NCBI GenBank assembly: GCA_030431085.1
Contig: JAUIJW010000082.1
Location: 1-9,222, forward strand
DNA from: Bacteroidia bacterium
GTDB taxonomy: Bacteria > Bacteroidota > Bacteroidia > Flavobacteriales > Flavobacteriaceae
Length of the DNA stretch: 9,222 bases
Direction: 5' to 3'
Shown: in pieces, positions 1 to 7,832 of the stretch
Position numbering within the stretch: position 1 is the first letter of the stretch
Layout: every line of letters begins with the position of its first letter
The notes under the pieces: model-generated
Seen by the model: the letters and a program-made list of their open reading frames with translations, nothing else
Databases searched by the model: none
Told to the model about the DNA's origin: nothing
Translations under genes and position numbers: made by a program

Positions 1-1092
1 AACACGTTTACCTAATAAGTTCTGACGAAAACGTCCTTGTTTACCTTTTAAACTATCTGATAAAGATTTTAAAGGTCTATTAGATTCTGTTTTTACTGCA
101 GATGATTTACGTGTGTTATCAAACAAAGAATCTACAGATTCTTGTAACATACGCTTTTCATTTCGCAAAATTACTTCAGGAGCTTTAATCTCCATCAATC
201 TTTTTAAACGGTTATTTCTAATAATAACTCTACGGTAAAGATCATTTAAATCTGATGTTGCAAAACGACCACCATCTAATGGTACTAACGGACGTAATTC
301 TGGTGGAATTACTGGCACCACCTTCATGATCATCCACTCTGGTTTATTCTCTTTTCTAGTATTTGCATCTCTAAAGGCTTCAACAACATTTAAACGCTTT
401 AAAGCCTCCATTTTACGTTGCTTAGAAGTCTCTGTATTAGCTTTATGTCTTAACTCATAAGACAGCTCGTCTAGATCTATTCTTTCTAACAAATCTATCA
501 AGCATTCAGCACCCATTTTAGCTATAAACTTGTTAGGGTCTGTATCTTCTAAATACTGATTTTCTTGAGGAAGCGTTTCTAATATATTAAGATACTCTTC
601 TTCAGTTAAAAAATCCATTTTTTGCAATGGTGTTCCTTCCGCATCAGCTGCAATACCAGGTTGAATTACTACATATCTCTCGTAGTAAATTATCATATCT
701 AGCTTTTTTGAAGGTAGACCTAATAAATAACCCATTTTATTTGGTAAAGATCTAAAATACCAAATATGTGCTACAGGTACCACAAGGTTAATATGTCCTA
801 CTCTGTCTCTTCTTACTTTCTTCTCGGTAACTTCAACACCACAACGGTCGCAAATGATCCCTTTATATCTTATACGCTTGTATTTACCACAAGCACATTC
901 GTAGTCTTTAATCGGGCCAAAAATTCGCTCACAAAACAAACCATCTCTTTCTGGCTTGTGTGTACGATAATTAATAGTCTCTGGCTTTAAAACTTCTCCG
1001 TTAGATTTCTCTAGGATAGTTTCTGGCGATGCCAAACCAATTGTAATTTTATTAAATTTTTTTACAGTGTATTTTTCTCTTTGTCTTGCCAT
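1..1092 (-). CDS. rpoC: RNA polymerase subunit beta' (RpoC), N-terminal 364 residues, 3' part beyond window
   Basis: Largest catalytic subunit of DNA-dependent RNA polymerase, forming the clamp and half of the active cleft. Only the N-terminal part is present; the frame is open through position 1 and the catalytic NADFDGD loop would lie further downstream, outside the window. The translation starts MARQREKYTVKKFNKI at an ATG (1092-1090). The zinc-binding domain is intact, with cysteines at residues 66, 68, 81 and 84 (CxC...CxxC). The conserved lid and rudder approach is seen as VIPPELRPLVPLDGGRF. The clamp coiled coil that contacts sigma begins near residue 282 (LNDLYRRV, then RNNRLKRL), and the visible part ends at GRFRQNLLGKRV. 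It lies 75 bases after the rpoB stop and is surely cotranscribed with it. No Shine-Dalgarno sequence is visible, which is normal in Bacteroidota. Identification is certain; only completeness is limited by the window edge. Confidence 0.98.
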   Translation of the reverse strand, partial: MARQREKYTVKKFNKITIGLASPETILEKSNGEVLKPETINYRTHKPERDGLFCERIFGPIKDYECACGKYKRIRYKGIICDRCGVEVTEKKVRRDRVGHINLVVPVAHIWYFRSLPNKMGYLLGLPSKKLDMIIYYERYVVIQPGIAADAEGTPLQKMDFLTEEEYLNILETLPQENQYLEDTDPNKFIAKMGAECLIDLLERIDLDELSYELRHKANTETSKQRKMEALKRLNVVEAFRDANTRKENKPEWMIMKVVPVIPPELRPLVPLDGGRFATSDLNDLYRRVIIRNNRLKRLMEIKAPEVILRNEKRMLQESVDSLFDNTRKSSAVKTESNRPLKSLSDSLKGKQGRFRQNLLGKRV

Positions 1093-1130
1093 GATAATGG
1101 AATAGAATTTAATGTAAAAATTATATGGTT

Positions 1131-1155
1131 GACACCCGATGAAACATCGAGTGTC
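1131..1155 (-). promoter_or_regulatory. rpoB-rpoC intergenic hairpin
   Basis: The minus-strand RNA can form an 11-bp stem: GACAC-U-CGAUG pairs with CAUCG-G-GUGUC around a UUU loop. The central U pairs with G as a wobble. On the plus strand the same position would be a C/A mismatch, so the structure fits RNA from the operon strand better. It lies 12 bases after the rpoB stop codon and 38 bases before the rpoC start. No run of U follows it directly (AACCAUAUAAUUUUUAC comes next), so it is not a convincing terminator. An RNA processing site, an mRNA-stabilising structure or a weak attenuator are all possible. The pairing is seen in the sequence; the role is inferred. Confidence 0.6.
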
Positions 1156-1167
1156 TTGTATTGCTAA

Positions 1168-4100
1168 TTATTCTTCTAACCTAAGGTCTAAGCCTAAACC
1201 TTTTAACTCATGCATCAATACATTAAAAGATTCTGGTAAGCCAGGTTCTGGCATTTTTTCACCTTTTACTATAGACTCATAAGTTTTTGCTCTTCCTAAA
1301 ACATCATCAGACTTAACTGTTAAAATTTCTCTTAATGTTGCTGATGCGCCATAGGCCTCTAAGGCCCAAACCTCCATCTCACCAAAACGCTGACCTCCAA
1401 ACTGTGCTTTACCACCTAATGGTTGCTGCGTAATTAACGAATATGGTCCAATAGATCTGGCGTGCATCTTATCTTCAATCATGTGGCCTAATTTAATCAT
1501 GTAAATCACACCTACCGTTGCCGGTTGATCAAAGCGCTCACCTGTACCACCATCATATAAATATGTATGTCCAAATTCAGGAATTCCTGCTTTATTAGTT
1601 AATTCTGTAATTTGATCTATACTGGCACCATCAAAAATAGGTGTAGCATATTTCTCACCTAACTTTTGACCTGCCCATCCAAGAACAGTTTCATAAATCT
1701 GACCGATATTCATACGCGATGGTACCCCTAATGGATTTAACACGATATCTACCGGTGTTCCATCTTCTAAGAATGGCATGTCTTCATCTCTAACGATTCT
1801 GGCAACAATACCTTTATTACCGTGACGTCCGGCCATTTTATCTCCAACTTTTAATTTACGCTTTTTGGCCACATAAATTTTAGCTAGCTTTATAATTCCT
1901 TTTGGTAATTCATCTCCAACCGTTACAGCAAACTTTTTACGTCTTAAAGATCCTTGTAAATCGCTTACCTTAATTTTGTAATTATGAATTAACCTATTAA
2001 CTAAGTCATTTAGGTCTTTATCTGTAGTCCAAACACCTTTTGTTAAATGTTCGAAATCGGCTACAGAGTTTAACATTTTAAGGGTGAATTTTTTACCTTT
2101 TGGTAAAATTTCTTCTCCTAAATCGTTTTGTACACCTTGAGAGGTTTTTCCGTTAACTAAGCCAAATAATTTATCGATTAACTTATCTCTTAACTTTTCG
2201 AACTCTACAGAAAATTCTATTTCTAAATTGCTTACATCTTCCTTATCTTTTACTCTCTTGGCTTTATCTTTAATAGCTCTTTGAAAGAGTTTTTTATCAA
2301 TGACCACTCCTCTTAAAGATGGAGATGCTTTTAATGAGGCATCTTTTACATCGCCCGCATTGTCACCAAATATAGCTCTAAGTAATTTTTCTTCTGGTGT
2401 AGGATCTGATTCTCCTTTTGGTGTAATTTTACCGATTAATATATCACCGGGTTTAATTTCTGCACCAATTCTAATCATTCCATTCTCATCTAGGTCTTTT
2501 GTAGCTTCCTCACTTACATTTGGAATATCAGCTGTTAGCTCTTCAGCACCTAGTTTAGTATCTCTTACATCTAATGAATATTCATCAATATGGATAGAAG
2601 TAAAAATATCTTCTCTAACCACTCTTTCAGAAATTACAATTGCATCCTCAAAGTTATACCCTTTCCAAGGCATAAAGGCTACTTTCATATTTCTACCTAA
2701 TGCCAATTCACCTTTTTCCGTAGCATAACCCTCACAAAGCACCTGTCCTTCTTCAACCGTATCTCCCTTTCTTACAATTGGGTGTAAGTTAATCGAAGTA
2801 CCTTGATTGGTTTTTCTAAACTTAATTAAATCATAAGTTTTAGTATCGTCATCAAAACTTACGGTTTTTTCATTCTCTGTTCTTTCATATCTAATTTCAA
2901 TCTTATCAGAATCAACATAAGTGACTTCACCTTTTCCTTCTGCATTGATTAAAATTCTAGAATCTTTAGCGACTCTTCTTTCTAAGCCTGTTCCAACAAT
3001 AGGAGATTCTGGACGCATTAATGGTACTGCTTGACGCATCATGTTAGATCCCATCAAGGCACGGTTCGCATCATCATGCTCTAAGAAAGGAATTAGTGAA
3101 GCCGAAATTGAAGAAATCTGGTTTGGAGAAATATCCATGTACTTAATCTCTTTAGACGACACCACTGGAAAATCTCCATCTACTCTTGCAACTACTTTTT
3201 CTAATTCTATTTCACCGTTCTCATTTAAATCTAAGTTAGACTGGGCAATTTTCATCCCTTCTTCTTCCTCAGCACTTAAATAGATAGCTGATTTACTTTT
3301 ATCTATCTTACCATCTTCAACTTCTAAATATGGTGTTTCAATAAATCCTAAGTTATTTACTTTAGCATACACCGATAATGAAGAAATCAATCCAATATTT
3401 GGTCCTTCAGGAGTTTCAATCGGGCAAAGTCTTCCATAATGTGTAAAGTGCACATCACGAACCTCAAAACCAGCTCTTTCACGAGACAATCCTCCTGGTC
3501 CTAACGCTGATAATCTACGTTTATGCGTAATCTCTGCCAATGGATTGGTTTGATCCATAAATTGAGATAATTGGTTCGTACCAAAAAACGAATTAATAAC
3601 TGAAGATAAAGTTTTTGCATTGATCAAATCAATAGGCGTAAACACCTCATTATCACGAACATTCATTCTCTCTCGAATGGTTCTAGCCATACGTGAAAGC
3701 CCCACACCAAACTGACCTGCAAGTTGTTCTCCAACTGTTCTTACACGCCTGTTAGATAGGTGATCAATATCATCAACCTCTGCTTTAGAGTTTACCAAGT
3801 TAATCAAGTTTTTAACTATAGTAATGATATCTATTTTTGTTAATACTCGCTCTTCAATATCAACGTCTAACTCAAGCTTTTTATTCATTCTATAACGACC
3901 AACCTCACCTAAATTGTAACGTTGTTCTGAGAAGAATAACTTATTGATAATACCTTTTGCTGTTTCGTAATCTGGCGGTTCAGCATTACGCAACTGACGG
4001 TAAATATGCTCTACCGCTTCTTTTTCTGAGTTGGTAGGATCTTTTTGTAATGTATTATGAATAATGGCATAATCACCAGACTCATTATCTAATTTATGTA

Positions 4101-4983
4101 ATAAAATTGTTTTTGCACCAGATTCTATTATTTCTTCAATATGTTCTTTTTCAAGAATTGTATCTCTATCAAGAACTATTTCATTTCTTTCGATAGACAC
4201 CACCTCTCCGGTATCCTCATCAACAAAATCTTCAAACCACGTTTTAAGAACTCTTGCTGCTAATTTTCTATCTAGTACTTTTTTAAGTCCGCTCTTAGAA
4301 ACTTTTACTTCTTCTGCAAGGTCAAAAATCTCTAAAATATCTTTATCTCTTTCGAACCCTATGGCTCTAAATAATGTAGTAACAGGTAATTTTTTCTTTC
4401 TATCGATATAAGCAAACATTACTTGGTTTATATCGGTAGCAAATTCAATCCAAGATCCTTTAAAAGGAATAACTCTTGCAGAATATAATTTGGTTCCATT
4501 AGCATGAAAAGATTGACCAAAGAATACACCTGGTGATCTATGTAGCTGTGATACAACCACACGTTCTGCACCATTGATCACGAAAGTACCACTATGTGTC
4601 ATATAAGGAATGGTTCCTAAATACACATCTTGTACTATGGTTTCAAAATCTTCGTGTTCTGGATCGGTACAGTAAAGTTTTAATCGCGCCTTTAATGGTA
4701 CGCTATATGTTAGGCCTCGCTCAATACATTCTTGAATGCTATATCTAGGTGGGTCAACAAAATAATCTAAGAATTCTAAAACGAAATTGTTTCTAGAATC
4801 TGAAATTGGAAAATTTTCCATGAAGGTTTTGTATAAACCTTCGTCGCTTCTTTCATCAGATTTGGTTTCTAATTGGAAAAAATCTTGGAATGATTTTATT
4901 TGAATATCCAAAAAATCTGGATAATCTGCTGCCAATTTAGCTGATGCAAAGTTTACTCTTTGGTTTTTTAGTTTCGTTGCCAA
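1168..4983 (-). CDS. rpoB: RNA polymerase subunit beta (RpoB), TTG start
   Basis: Second-largest RNA polymerase subunit, forming one side of the active cleft and the rifampicin pocket. The protein is 1271 residues, slightly shorter than the 1342 of E. coli, and looks complete. Visible landmarks are the rifampicin region QLSQFMDQTNPLAEITHKRR (about residues 470-494, with D477, H487 and S492 matching E. coli D516, H526 and S531), then RLCPIETPEGPNIGL, GYNFEDAI with E779 and D780, and GDKMAGRHGNKG with K1049 and K1057 matching the two active-site lysines 1065 and 1073. The C-terminal GGQRFGEMEVWALEAYGA helps close the clamp. Residues about 900-1015 sit where E. coli has its flap-proximal insertion. 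The start is TTG: the frame is open upstream to the rplL stop codon but has no ATG or GTG, and the next internal Met is residue 55, inside conserved sequence. It follows rplL after 111 bases that hold a strong hairpin. Confidence 0.98.
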   Translation of the reverse strand: MATKLKNQRVNFASAKLAADYPDFLDIQIKSFQDFFQLETKSDERSDEGLYKTFMENFPISDSRNNFVLEFLDYFVDPPRYSIQECIERGLTYSVPLKARLKLYCTDPEHEDFETIVQDVYLGTIPYMTHSGTFVINGAERVVVSQLHRSPGVFFGQSFHANGTKLYSARVIPFKGSWIEFATDINQVMFAYIDRKKKLPVTTLFRAIGFERDKDILEIFDLAEEVKVSKSGLKKVLDRKLAARVLKTWFEDFVDEDTGEVVSIERNEIVLDRDTILEKEHIEEIIESGAKTILLHKLDNESGDYAIIHNTLQKDPTNSEKEAVEHIYRQLRNAEPPDYETAKGIINKLFFSEQRYNLGEVGRYRMNKKLELDVDIEERVLTKIDIITIVKNLINLVNSKAEVDDIDHLSNRRVRTVGEQLAGQFGVGLSRMARTIRERMNVRDNEVFTPIDLINAKTLSSVINSFFGTNQLSQFMDQTNPLAEITHKRRLSALGPGGLSRERAGFEVRDVHFTHYGRLCPIETPEGPNIGLISSLSVYAKVNNLGFIETPYLEVEDGKIDKSKSAIYLSAEEEEGMKIAQSNLDLNENGEIELEKVVARVDGDFPVVSSKEIKYMDISPNQISSISASLIPFLEHDDANRALMGSNMMRQAVPLMRPESPIVGTGLERRVAKDSRILINAEGKGEVTYVDSDKIEIRYERTENEKTVSFDDDTKTYDLIKFRKTNQGTSINLHPIVRKGDTVEEGQVLCEGYATEKGELALGRNMKVAFMPWKGYNFEDAIVISERVVREDIFTSIHIDEYSLDVRDTKLGAEELTADIPNVSEEATKDLDENGMIRIGAEIKPGDILIGKITPKGESDPTPEEKLLRAIFGDNAGDVKDASLKASPSLRGVVIDKKLFQRAIKDKAKRVKDKEDVSNLEIEFSVEFEKLRDKLIDKLFGLVNGKTSQGVQNDLGEEILPKGKKFTLKMLNSVADFEHLTKGVWTTDKDLNDLVNRLIHNYKIKVSDLQGSLRRKKFAVTVGDELPKGIIKLAKIYVAKKRKLKVGDKMAGRHGNKGIVARIVRDEDMPFLEDGTPVDIVLNPLGVPSRMNIGQIYETVLGWAGQKLGEKYATPIFDGASIDQITELTNKAGIPEFGHTYLYDGGTGERFDQPATVGVIYMIKLGHMIEDKMHARSIGPYSLITQQPLGGKAQFGGQRFGEMEVWALEAYGASATLREILTVKSDDVLGRAKTYESIVKGEKMPEPGLPESFNVLMHELKGLGLDLRLEE

Positions 4984-5032
4984 TGGAGAAAAATTTAAAT
5001 TTAAATTATAAGAACGAATATATATGCAAAAT

Positions 5033-5070
5033 GGTTTAGGTCTAAGGGTACCTTCCCAAAGACCTAAACC
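5033..5070 (-). promoter_or_regulatory. rplL-rpoB intergenic hairpin, candidate attenuator or processing site
   Basis: The outer arms GGTTTAGGTCT and AGACCTAAACC (5033-5043 and 5060-5070) are a perfect 11-bp inverted repeat. In the minus-strand RNA the stem can continue through a UU/UU internal loop into GGG/CCC, capped by AAGGUA. The 3' side is followed by AUUUUGCAUAUAUAUUCG, which has only four consecutive U, so full termination looks unlikely. The hairpin lies 24 bases past the rplL stop codon and 49 bases before the rpoB start. In E. coli the rplL-rpoB gap holds a partial terminator that lowers rpoB transcription relative to ribosomal protein genes, plus an RNase III site. By position and shape this is a plausible counterpart, but that role is inferred here. 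Confidence 0.7.
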
Positions 5071-5094
5071 TTAAGTGTTTAGCTTAACGGTAAA

Positions 5095-5469
5095 TTACTT
5101 AAGCTCAACTTCAGCTCCTGCTTCTTCTAAAGAACTTTTAAGACCTTCTGCCTCATCTTTAGAGATACCTTCTTTGATTGGAGCTGGAGCACTATCTACG
5201 ATACCTTTAGCTTCTTTTAAACCTAAACCAGTTAATTCTTTAACTAATTTTACTACGGCTAATTTAGATCCACCTGCTGCTTTTAAGATTACATCAAATT
5301 CTGATTTCTCTTCAGCGGCTGCTTCACCACCACCTGCAGGACCTGCTACTGCTACTGCAGCGGCTGCTGGCTCAATACCGTACTCTTCTTTTAAAATATT
5401 TGCTAATTCATTAACTTCTTTTACTGTTAAGTTAACTAATTGTTCTGCGAAATCTTTTAACTCTGCCAT
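5095..5469 (-). CDS. rplL: 50S ribosomal protein L7/L12
   Basis: Stalk protein of the large ribosomal subunit, present as dimers bound to L10, which recruits translation GTPases such as EF-Tu and EF-G. At 124 residues it has the usual length. Three parts are visible: an N-terminal dimerisation helix region (about 1-31), a flexible Ala/Gly-rich hinge (about 35-53) and the globular C-terminal domain (about 54-124). The last contains the conserved KLAVVKLVKELTGLGLKEAK segment that contacts GTPase factors. The start is ATG, 48 AT-rich bases after the rplJ stop. Being directly after rplJ fits the L10-L12 complex. A long plus-strand frame lies across it only because the Ala-rich coding sequence is poor in antisense stops. 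Confidence 0.98.
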   Translation of the reverse strand: MAELKDFAEQLVNLTVKEVNELANILKEEYGIEPAAAAVAVAGPAGGGEAAAEEKSEFDVILKAAGGSKLAVVKLVKELTGLGLKEAKGIVDSAPAPIKEGISKDEAEGLKSSLEEAGAEVELK

Positions 5470-5517
5470 TTTTCTACTTTTTAAAATTTTTTATTATAGT
5501 TTATTAGTGTGTTTAAT

Positions 5518-6033
5518 TTATTTATCTCCTAAAGTCTTTAAGATACCAGACAATTTGCTGCCACCTGATTGAAGTGAAGAAATAACATTCTTCGCTGGAG
5601 ATTGTAATAAGGTAATGATATCACCAATCAATTCTTCTTTAGACTTAATATTAACTAAAGCCTCTAGTTGATCATCACCAACATAAATAGCTTCTTCTAC
5701 ATAAGCTCCTTTTAAAATTGGTCTATCGCTACCTTTGCGAAATTCTTTGATTACTTTAGCTGGAGCATTACCAGTTTCAGAAATCATAATTGATGTATTA
5801 CCTTTTAATGTATTTGGTAAGTCACCAAAATCCTTTTCCGCTTTTTCCATTGCTTTAGCAAGCAATGTGTTTTTTACCACTGCCAAATTGATGTTTGCTT
5901 TAAAACAAGCTCTTCTTAAATTAGAAGTTTGTAAAGCATTCAATCCTGAAATATCTGCTAAATAGATAATGTTATTATCAGTTAATTTGCCAGTTAATTG
6001 TTCTATTACTTGTGATTTTTCTTCTCTAGTCAT
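5518..6033 (-). CDS. rplJ: 50S ribosomal protein L10
   Basis: Base of the ribosomal L7/L12 stalk: its N-terminal domain binds 23S rRNA at the GTPase centre beside L11, and its C-terminal helix carries the L12 dimers. The 171-residue protein has the conserved L10 segment with VVKNT at residues 52-56. The C-terminal helix starts at about residue 135 (KEELIGDIITLLQ, then LSGILKTL). The start is ATG. Only 21 bases separate it from the rplA stop. That leaves no room upstream for the long L10-binding leader that enterobacteria and Firmicutes use for autoregulation, unless such a site overlaps the end of rplA. Confidence 0.97.
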   Translation of the reverse strand: MTREEKSQVIEQLTGKLTDNNIIYLADISGLNALQTSNLRRACFKANINLAVVKNTLLAKAMEKAEKDFGDLPNTLKGNTSIMISETGNAPAKVIKEFRKGSDRPILKGAYVEEAIYVGDDQLEALVNIKSKEELIGDIITLLQSPAKNVISSLQSGGSKLSGILKTLGDK

Positions 6034-6054
6034 GATTCAAAATATTAACCTGCA

Positions 6055-6744
6055 TTAAACTGTTTTCGTATCTATAGCAACACCAGGACTCATTGTACTT
6101 GACATATCAATACTCTTGATGTAAGCTCCTTTTACTGTCGATGGCTTTAATTTCACCAAAGTTTGAATCAACTCGTTGGCATTATCTGCTAATTTATCTG
6201 CATCAAAAGACGCTTTACCAATAGCGGCATGCACAATACCTGTTTTATCTACTTTAAAATCAATTTTACCACCTTTAACATCTGCAACAGCTTTGGCAAC
6301 ATCCATAGTTACCGTACCTGTTTTAGGGTTAGGCATTAAACCTCTTGGTCCTAAAATCCTACCTAACGGACCTAATTTACCCATCACACTAGGCATGGTT
6401 ACAATCACATCTACGTCAGTCCAACCTCCTTTAATTTTTTGAAGGTATTCATCTAATCCTACGTAATCTGCACCAGCTTCTTTTGCTTCTGCTTCTTTAT
6501 CTGGCGTTACTAAAGCTAAAACTTTAACTTCTTTACCAGTACCGTGTGGTAAGGTTACTACACCTCTAACCATTTGGTTTGCTTTACGCGGATCTACACC
6601 TAAACGTACAGCTAGATCTACACTAGCATCAAAATTTACGTTGGTGATTTCTTTCACTAAGGAAGAAGCATCTAATACGTTGTAAGCTGAATTTGCATCA
6701 ACTTTTGCATTCGCTTCTTTTTGTTTCTTTGTTAACTTTGCCAT
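6055..6744 (-). CDS. rplA: 50S ribosomal protein L1
   Basis: Protein of the mobile L1 stalk at the ribosomal E site, where it contacts deacylated tRNA. In many bacteria it also represses its own operon by binding the rplK mRNA. It is 229 residues, the normal length. The family signature lies at about residues 121-142 (MGKLGPLGRILGPRGLMPNP). Domain I is made from the N- and C-terminal parts, and domain II (roughly 70-155) is inserted between them. The gene starts with ATG only 5 bases after the rplK stop, so the two genes are probably translationally coupled. Confidence 0.98.
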   Translation of the reverse strand: MAKLTKKQKEANAKVDANSAYNVLDASSLVKEITNVNFDASVDLAVRLGVDPRKANQMVRGVVTLPHGTGKEVKVLALVTPDKEAEAKEAGADYVGLDEYLQKIKGGWTDVDVIVTMPSVMGKLGPLGRILGPRGLMPNPKTGTVTMDVAKAVADVKGGKIDFKVDKTGIVHAAIGKASFDADKLADNANELIQTLVKLKPSTVKGAYIKSIDMSSTMSPGVAIDTKTV

Positions 6745-6749
6745 TGTCT

Positions 6750-7196
6750 TTATGCTGTTTTGACAGGAGCTTCTCCTTTAACTCTTAATCCCATAGATCT
6801 TGCCGTACCTGCAACCATTAACATTGCAGACTCAATGGTAAATGCGTTTAAATCTGCCATTTTATCTTCTGCAATTGTTCTTACCTGATCCCAAGTTACA
6901 GAGGCCACCTTTTTACGGTTAGGCTCTCCAGATCCTTTTTTAACTTTAGCTGCTTCTAATAATTGAACTGCTGCTGGTGGAGTTTTTACAACAAAATCAA
7001 ACGATTTATCTTTATAAACATTGATAACTACTGGCAATACTTTACCAGGTTTATCTTGAGTTCTTGCATTAAACTGCTTACAGAACTCCATAATGTTAAC
7101 TCCGGCAGCACCCAATGCTGGTCCTACAGGTGGTGAAGGATTTGCTGCTCCTCCACGAACTTGTAATTTTACTACCTTACTTATTTCCTTTGCCAT
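6750..7196 (-). CDS. rplK: 50S ribosomal protein L11
   Basis: Large-subunit protein at the GTPase-associated centre, bound to helices 43/44 of 23S rRNA. It acts in factor-dependent GTP hydrolysis and in RelA activation, and forms part of the thiostrepton site. The protein is 148 residues; E. coli has 142, and the difference is mainly a short C-terminal tail ending APVKTA. The N-terminal domain keeps NPSPPVGPALG with prolines at residues 20, 22, 23 and 26, the same numbering as in E. coli. The C-terminal rRNA-binding domain runs from about residue 75 and includes RTIAEDKMADLNA. The start is ATG, 69 bases after nusG, and rplA follows 5 bases downstream. Confidence 0.98.
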   Translation of the reverse strand: MAKEISKVVKLQVRGGAANPSPPVGPALGAAGVNIMEFCKQFNARTQDKPGKVLPVVINVYKDKSFDFVVKTPPAAVQLLEAAKVKKGSGEPNRKKVASVTWDQVRTIAEDKMADLNAFTIESAMLMVAGTARSMGLRVKGEAPVKTA

Positions 7197-7265
7197 TTTT
7201 AAAACTTTAATTAAGATAACACATTATATTGGAAGCTAATGCATTAACAATTCACCGTGTAACAA
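7197..7265 (-). promoter_or_regulatory. nusG-rplK leader with short repeats
   Basis: This 69-base AT-rich gap is longer than the neighbouring nusG-proximal and rplA-proximal gaps. It holds the 10-base palindrome TAATGCATTA (7238-7247) and two direct copies of TAACAATT (7245-7252 and 7260-7267), the second overlapping the nusG stop codon. In E. coli the L11-L1 operon is controlled by L1 binding the rplK leader, so this is where such a site would be expected. I could not fold a convincing L1-type structure by eye, and no promoter matching the Bacteroidota TAnnTTTG pattern stands out. The repeats are seen; any regulatory role is a guess. Confidence 0.25.
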
Positions 7266-7820
7266 TTATGATATTTTTTCTACTTGCATATAGTTAAGTT
7301 CCAATGGTGTTTTTCTACCAAAGATTTTAACCATAACTTCAAGCTTACGCTTTTCTTCATTAATTTTTTCGATAATTCCATCAAATCCATTAAATGGTCC
7401 ATCGATTACTTTAACTGTTTCTCCAACAATATATGGGATAGCCACGTTTTCATTTTGTACCGCTAAATCATCTACGGTACCTAACATTCTATTAACTTCT
7501 GATTTTCTCAATGGTACTGGATCACCGCCTTTAGTCTCTCCTAAAAACCCAATAACCCCAGTAACCGATTTAATCACGTGAGGCACTTCACCACTTAAGT
7601 TCGCTTCTACCATAATATAACCCGGGAAATAAACTTTCTCTTTGTTATATTTCTTTCCATTTCTAATTTGGATCACTTTTTCTGTAGGCACCAACACTTG
7701 GCTTACAAAATCAGATAATCCTAATCGAGCAATCTCATTCTCTATATAGGTCTTTACCTTATTCTCTTGTCCGCCGATAGCCCTTACAGCATACCATTTC
7801 ATAATAGAAGAATCACTCAT
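7266..7820 (-). CDS. nusG: Transcription termination/antitermination factor NusG
   Basis: Universal elongation factor that binds the RNA polymerase clamp helices and couples transcription to Rho or to the ribosome. From the chosen ATG the protein has 184 residues. The N-terminal NGN domain starts at KWYAVRAIGGQENKVK and includes YFPGYIMVEA. The KOW domain occupies roughly the last 55 residues (VGETVKVIDGPFNGFDGIIEKI) and ends MQVEKIS. The frame also offers GTG two codons earlier (7826-7824), giving GTG-GTA-ATG. I prefer the ATG because it is the stronger start codon and leaves a 12-base gap to secE. An ATG four codons into the conserved N-terminus (MKWYAV) is less likely. The close link with secE is the usual bacterial arrangement. 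Confidence 0.96.
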   Translation of the reverse strand: MSDSSIMKWYAVRAIGGQENKVKTYIENEIARLGLSDFVSQVLVPTEKVIQIRNGKKYNKEKVYFPGYIMVEANLSGEVPHVIKSVTGVIGFLGETKGGDPVPLRKSEVNRMLGTVDDLAVQNENVAIPYIVGETVKVIDGPFNGFDGIIEKINEEKRKLEVMVKIFGRKTPLELNYMQVEKIS

Positions 7821-7832
7821 TACCACTTATTA

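Noticed and set aside
766..990. Plus-strand open frame of 74 codons
   Set aside because: Antisense to the conserved zinc-binding region of rpoC; no sign of an independent gene.
2300..2728. Plus-strand open frame of 142 codons
   Set aside because: Antisense shadow inside rpoB with Ser/Pro-rich low-complexity product and no recognisable domain.
3041..3283. Plus-strand open frame of 80 codons
   Set aside because: Antisense shadow of rpoB, no domain and no upstream signals.
4991..5010. AT-rich palindromic run of AAATTT units before rpoB
   Set aside because: Low-complexity leader sequence typical of this genome; no spacing or partner that would make it a promoter or operator.
5075..5572. Plus-strand open frame of 165 codons
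   Set aside because: It is antisense to rplL and the rplJ end. The Ala-rich rplL codons give few antisense stops, and the product is low-complexity Ser/Ala/Pro.
6176..6442. Plus-strand open frame of 88 codons
   Set aside because: Antisense shadow of rplA over its conserved signature region.
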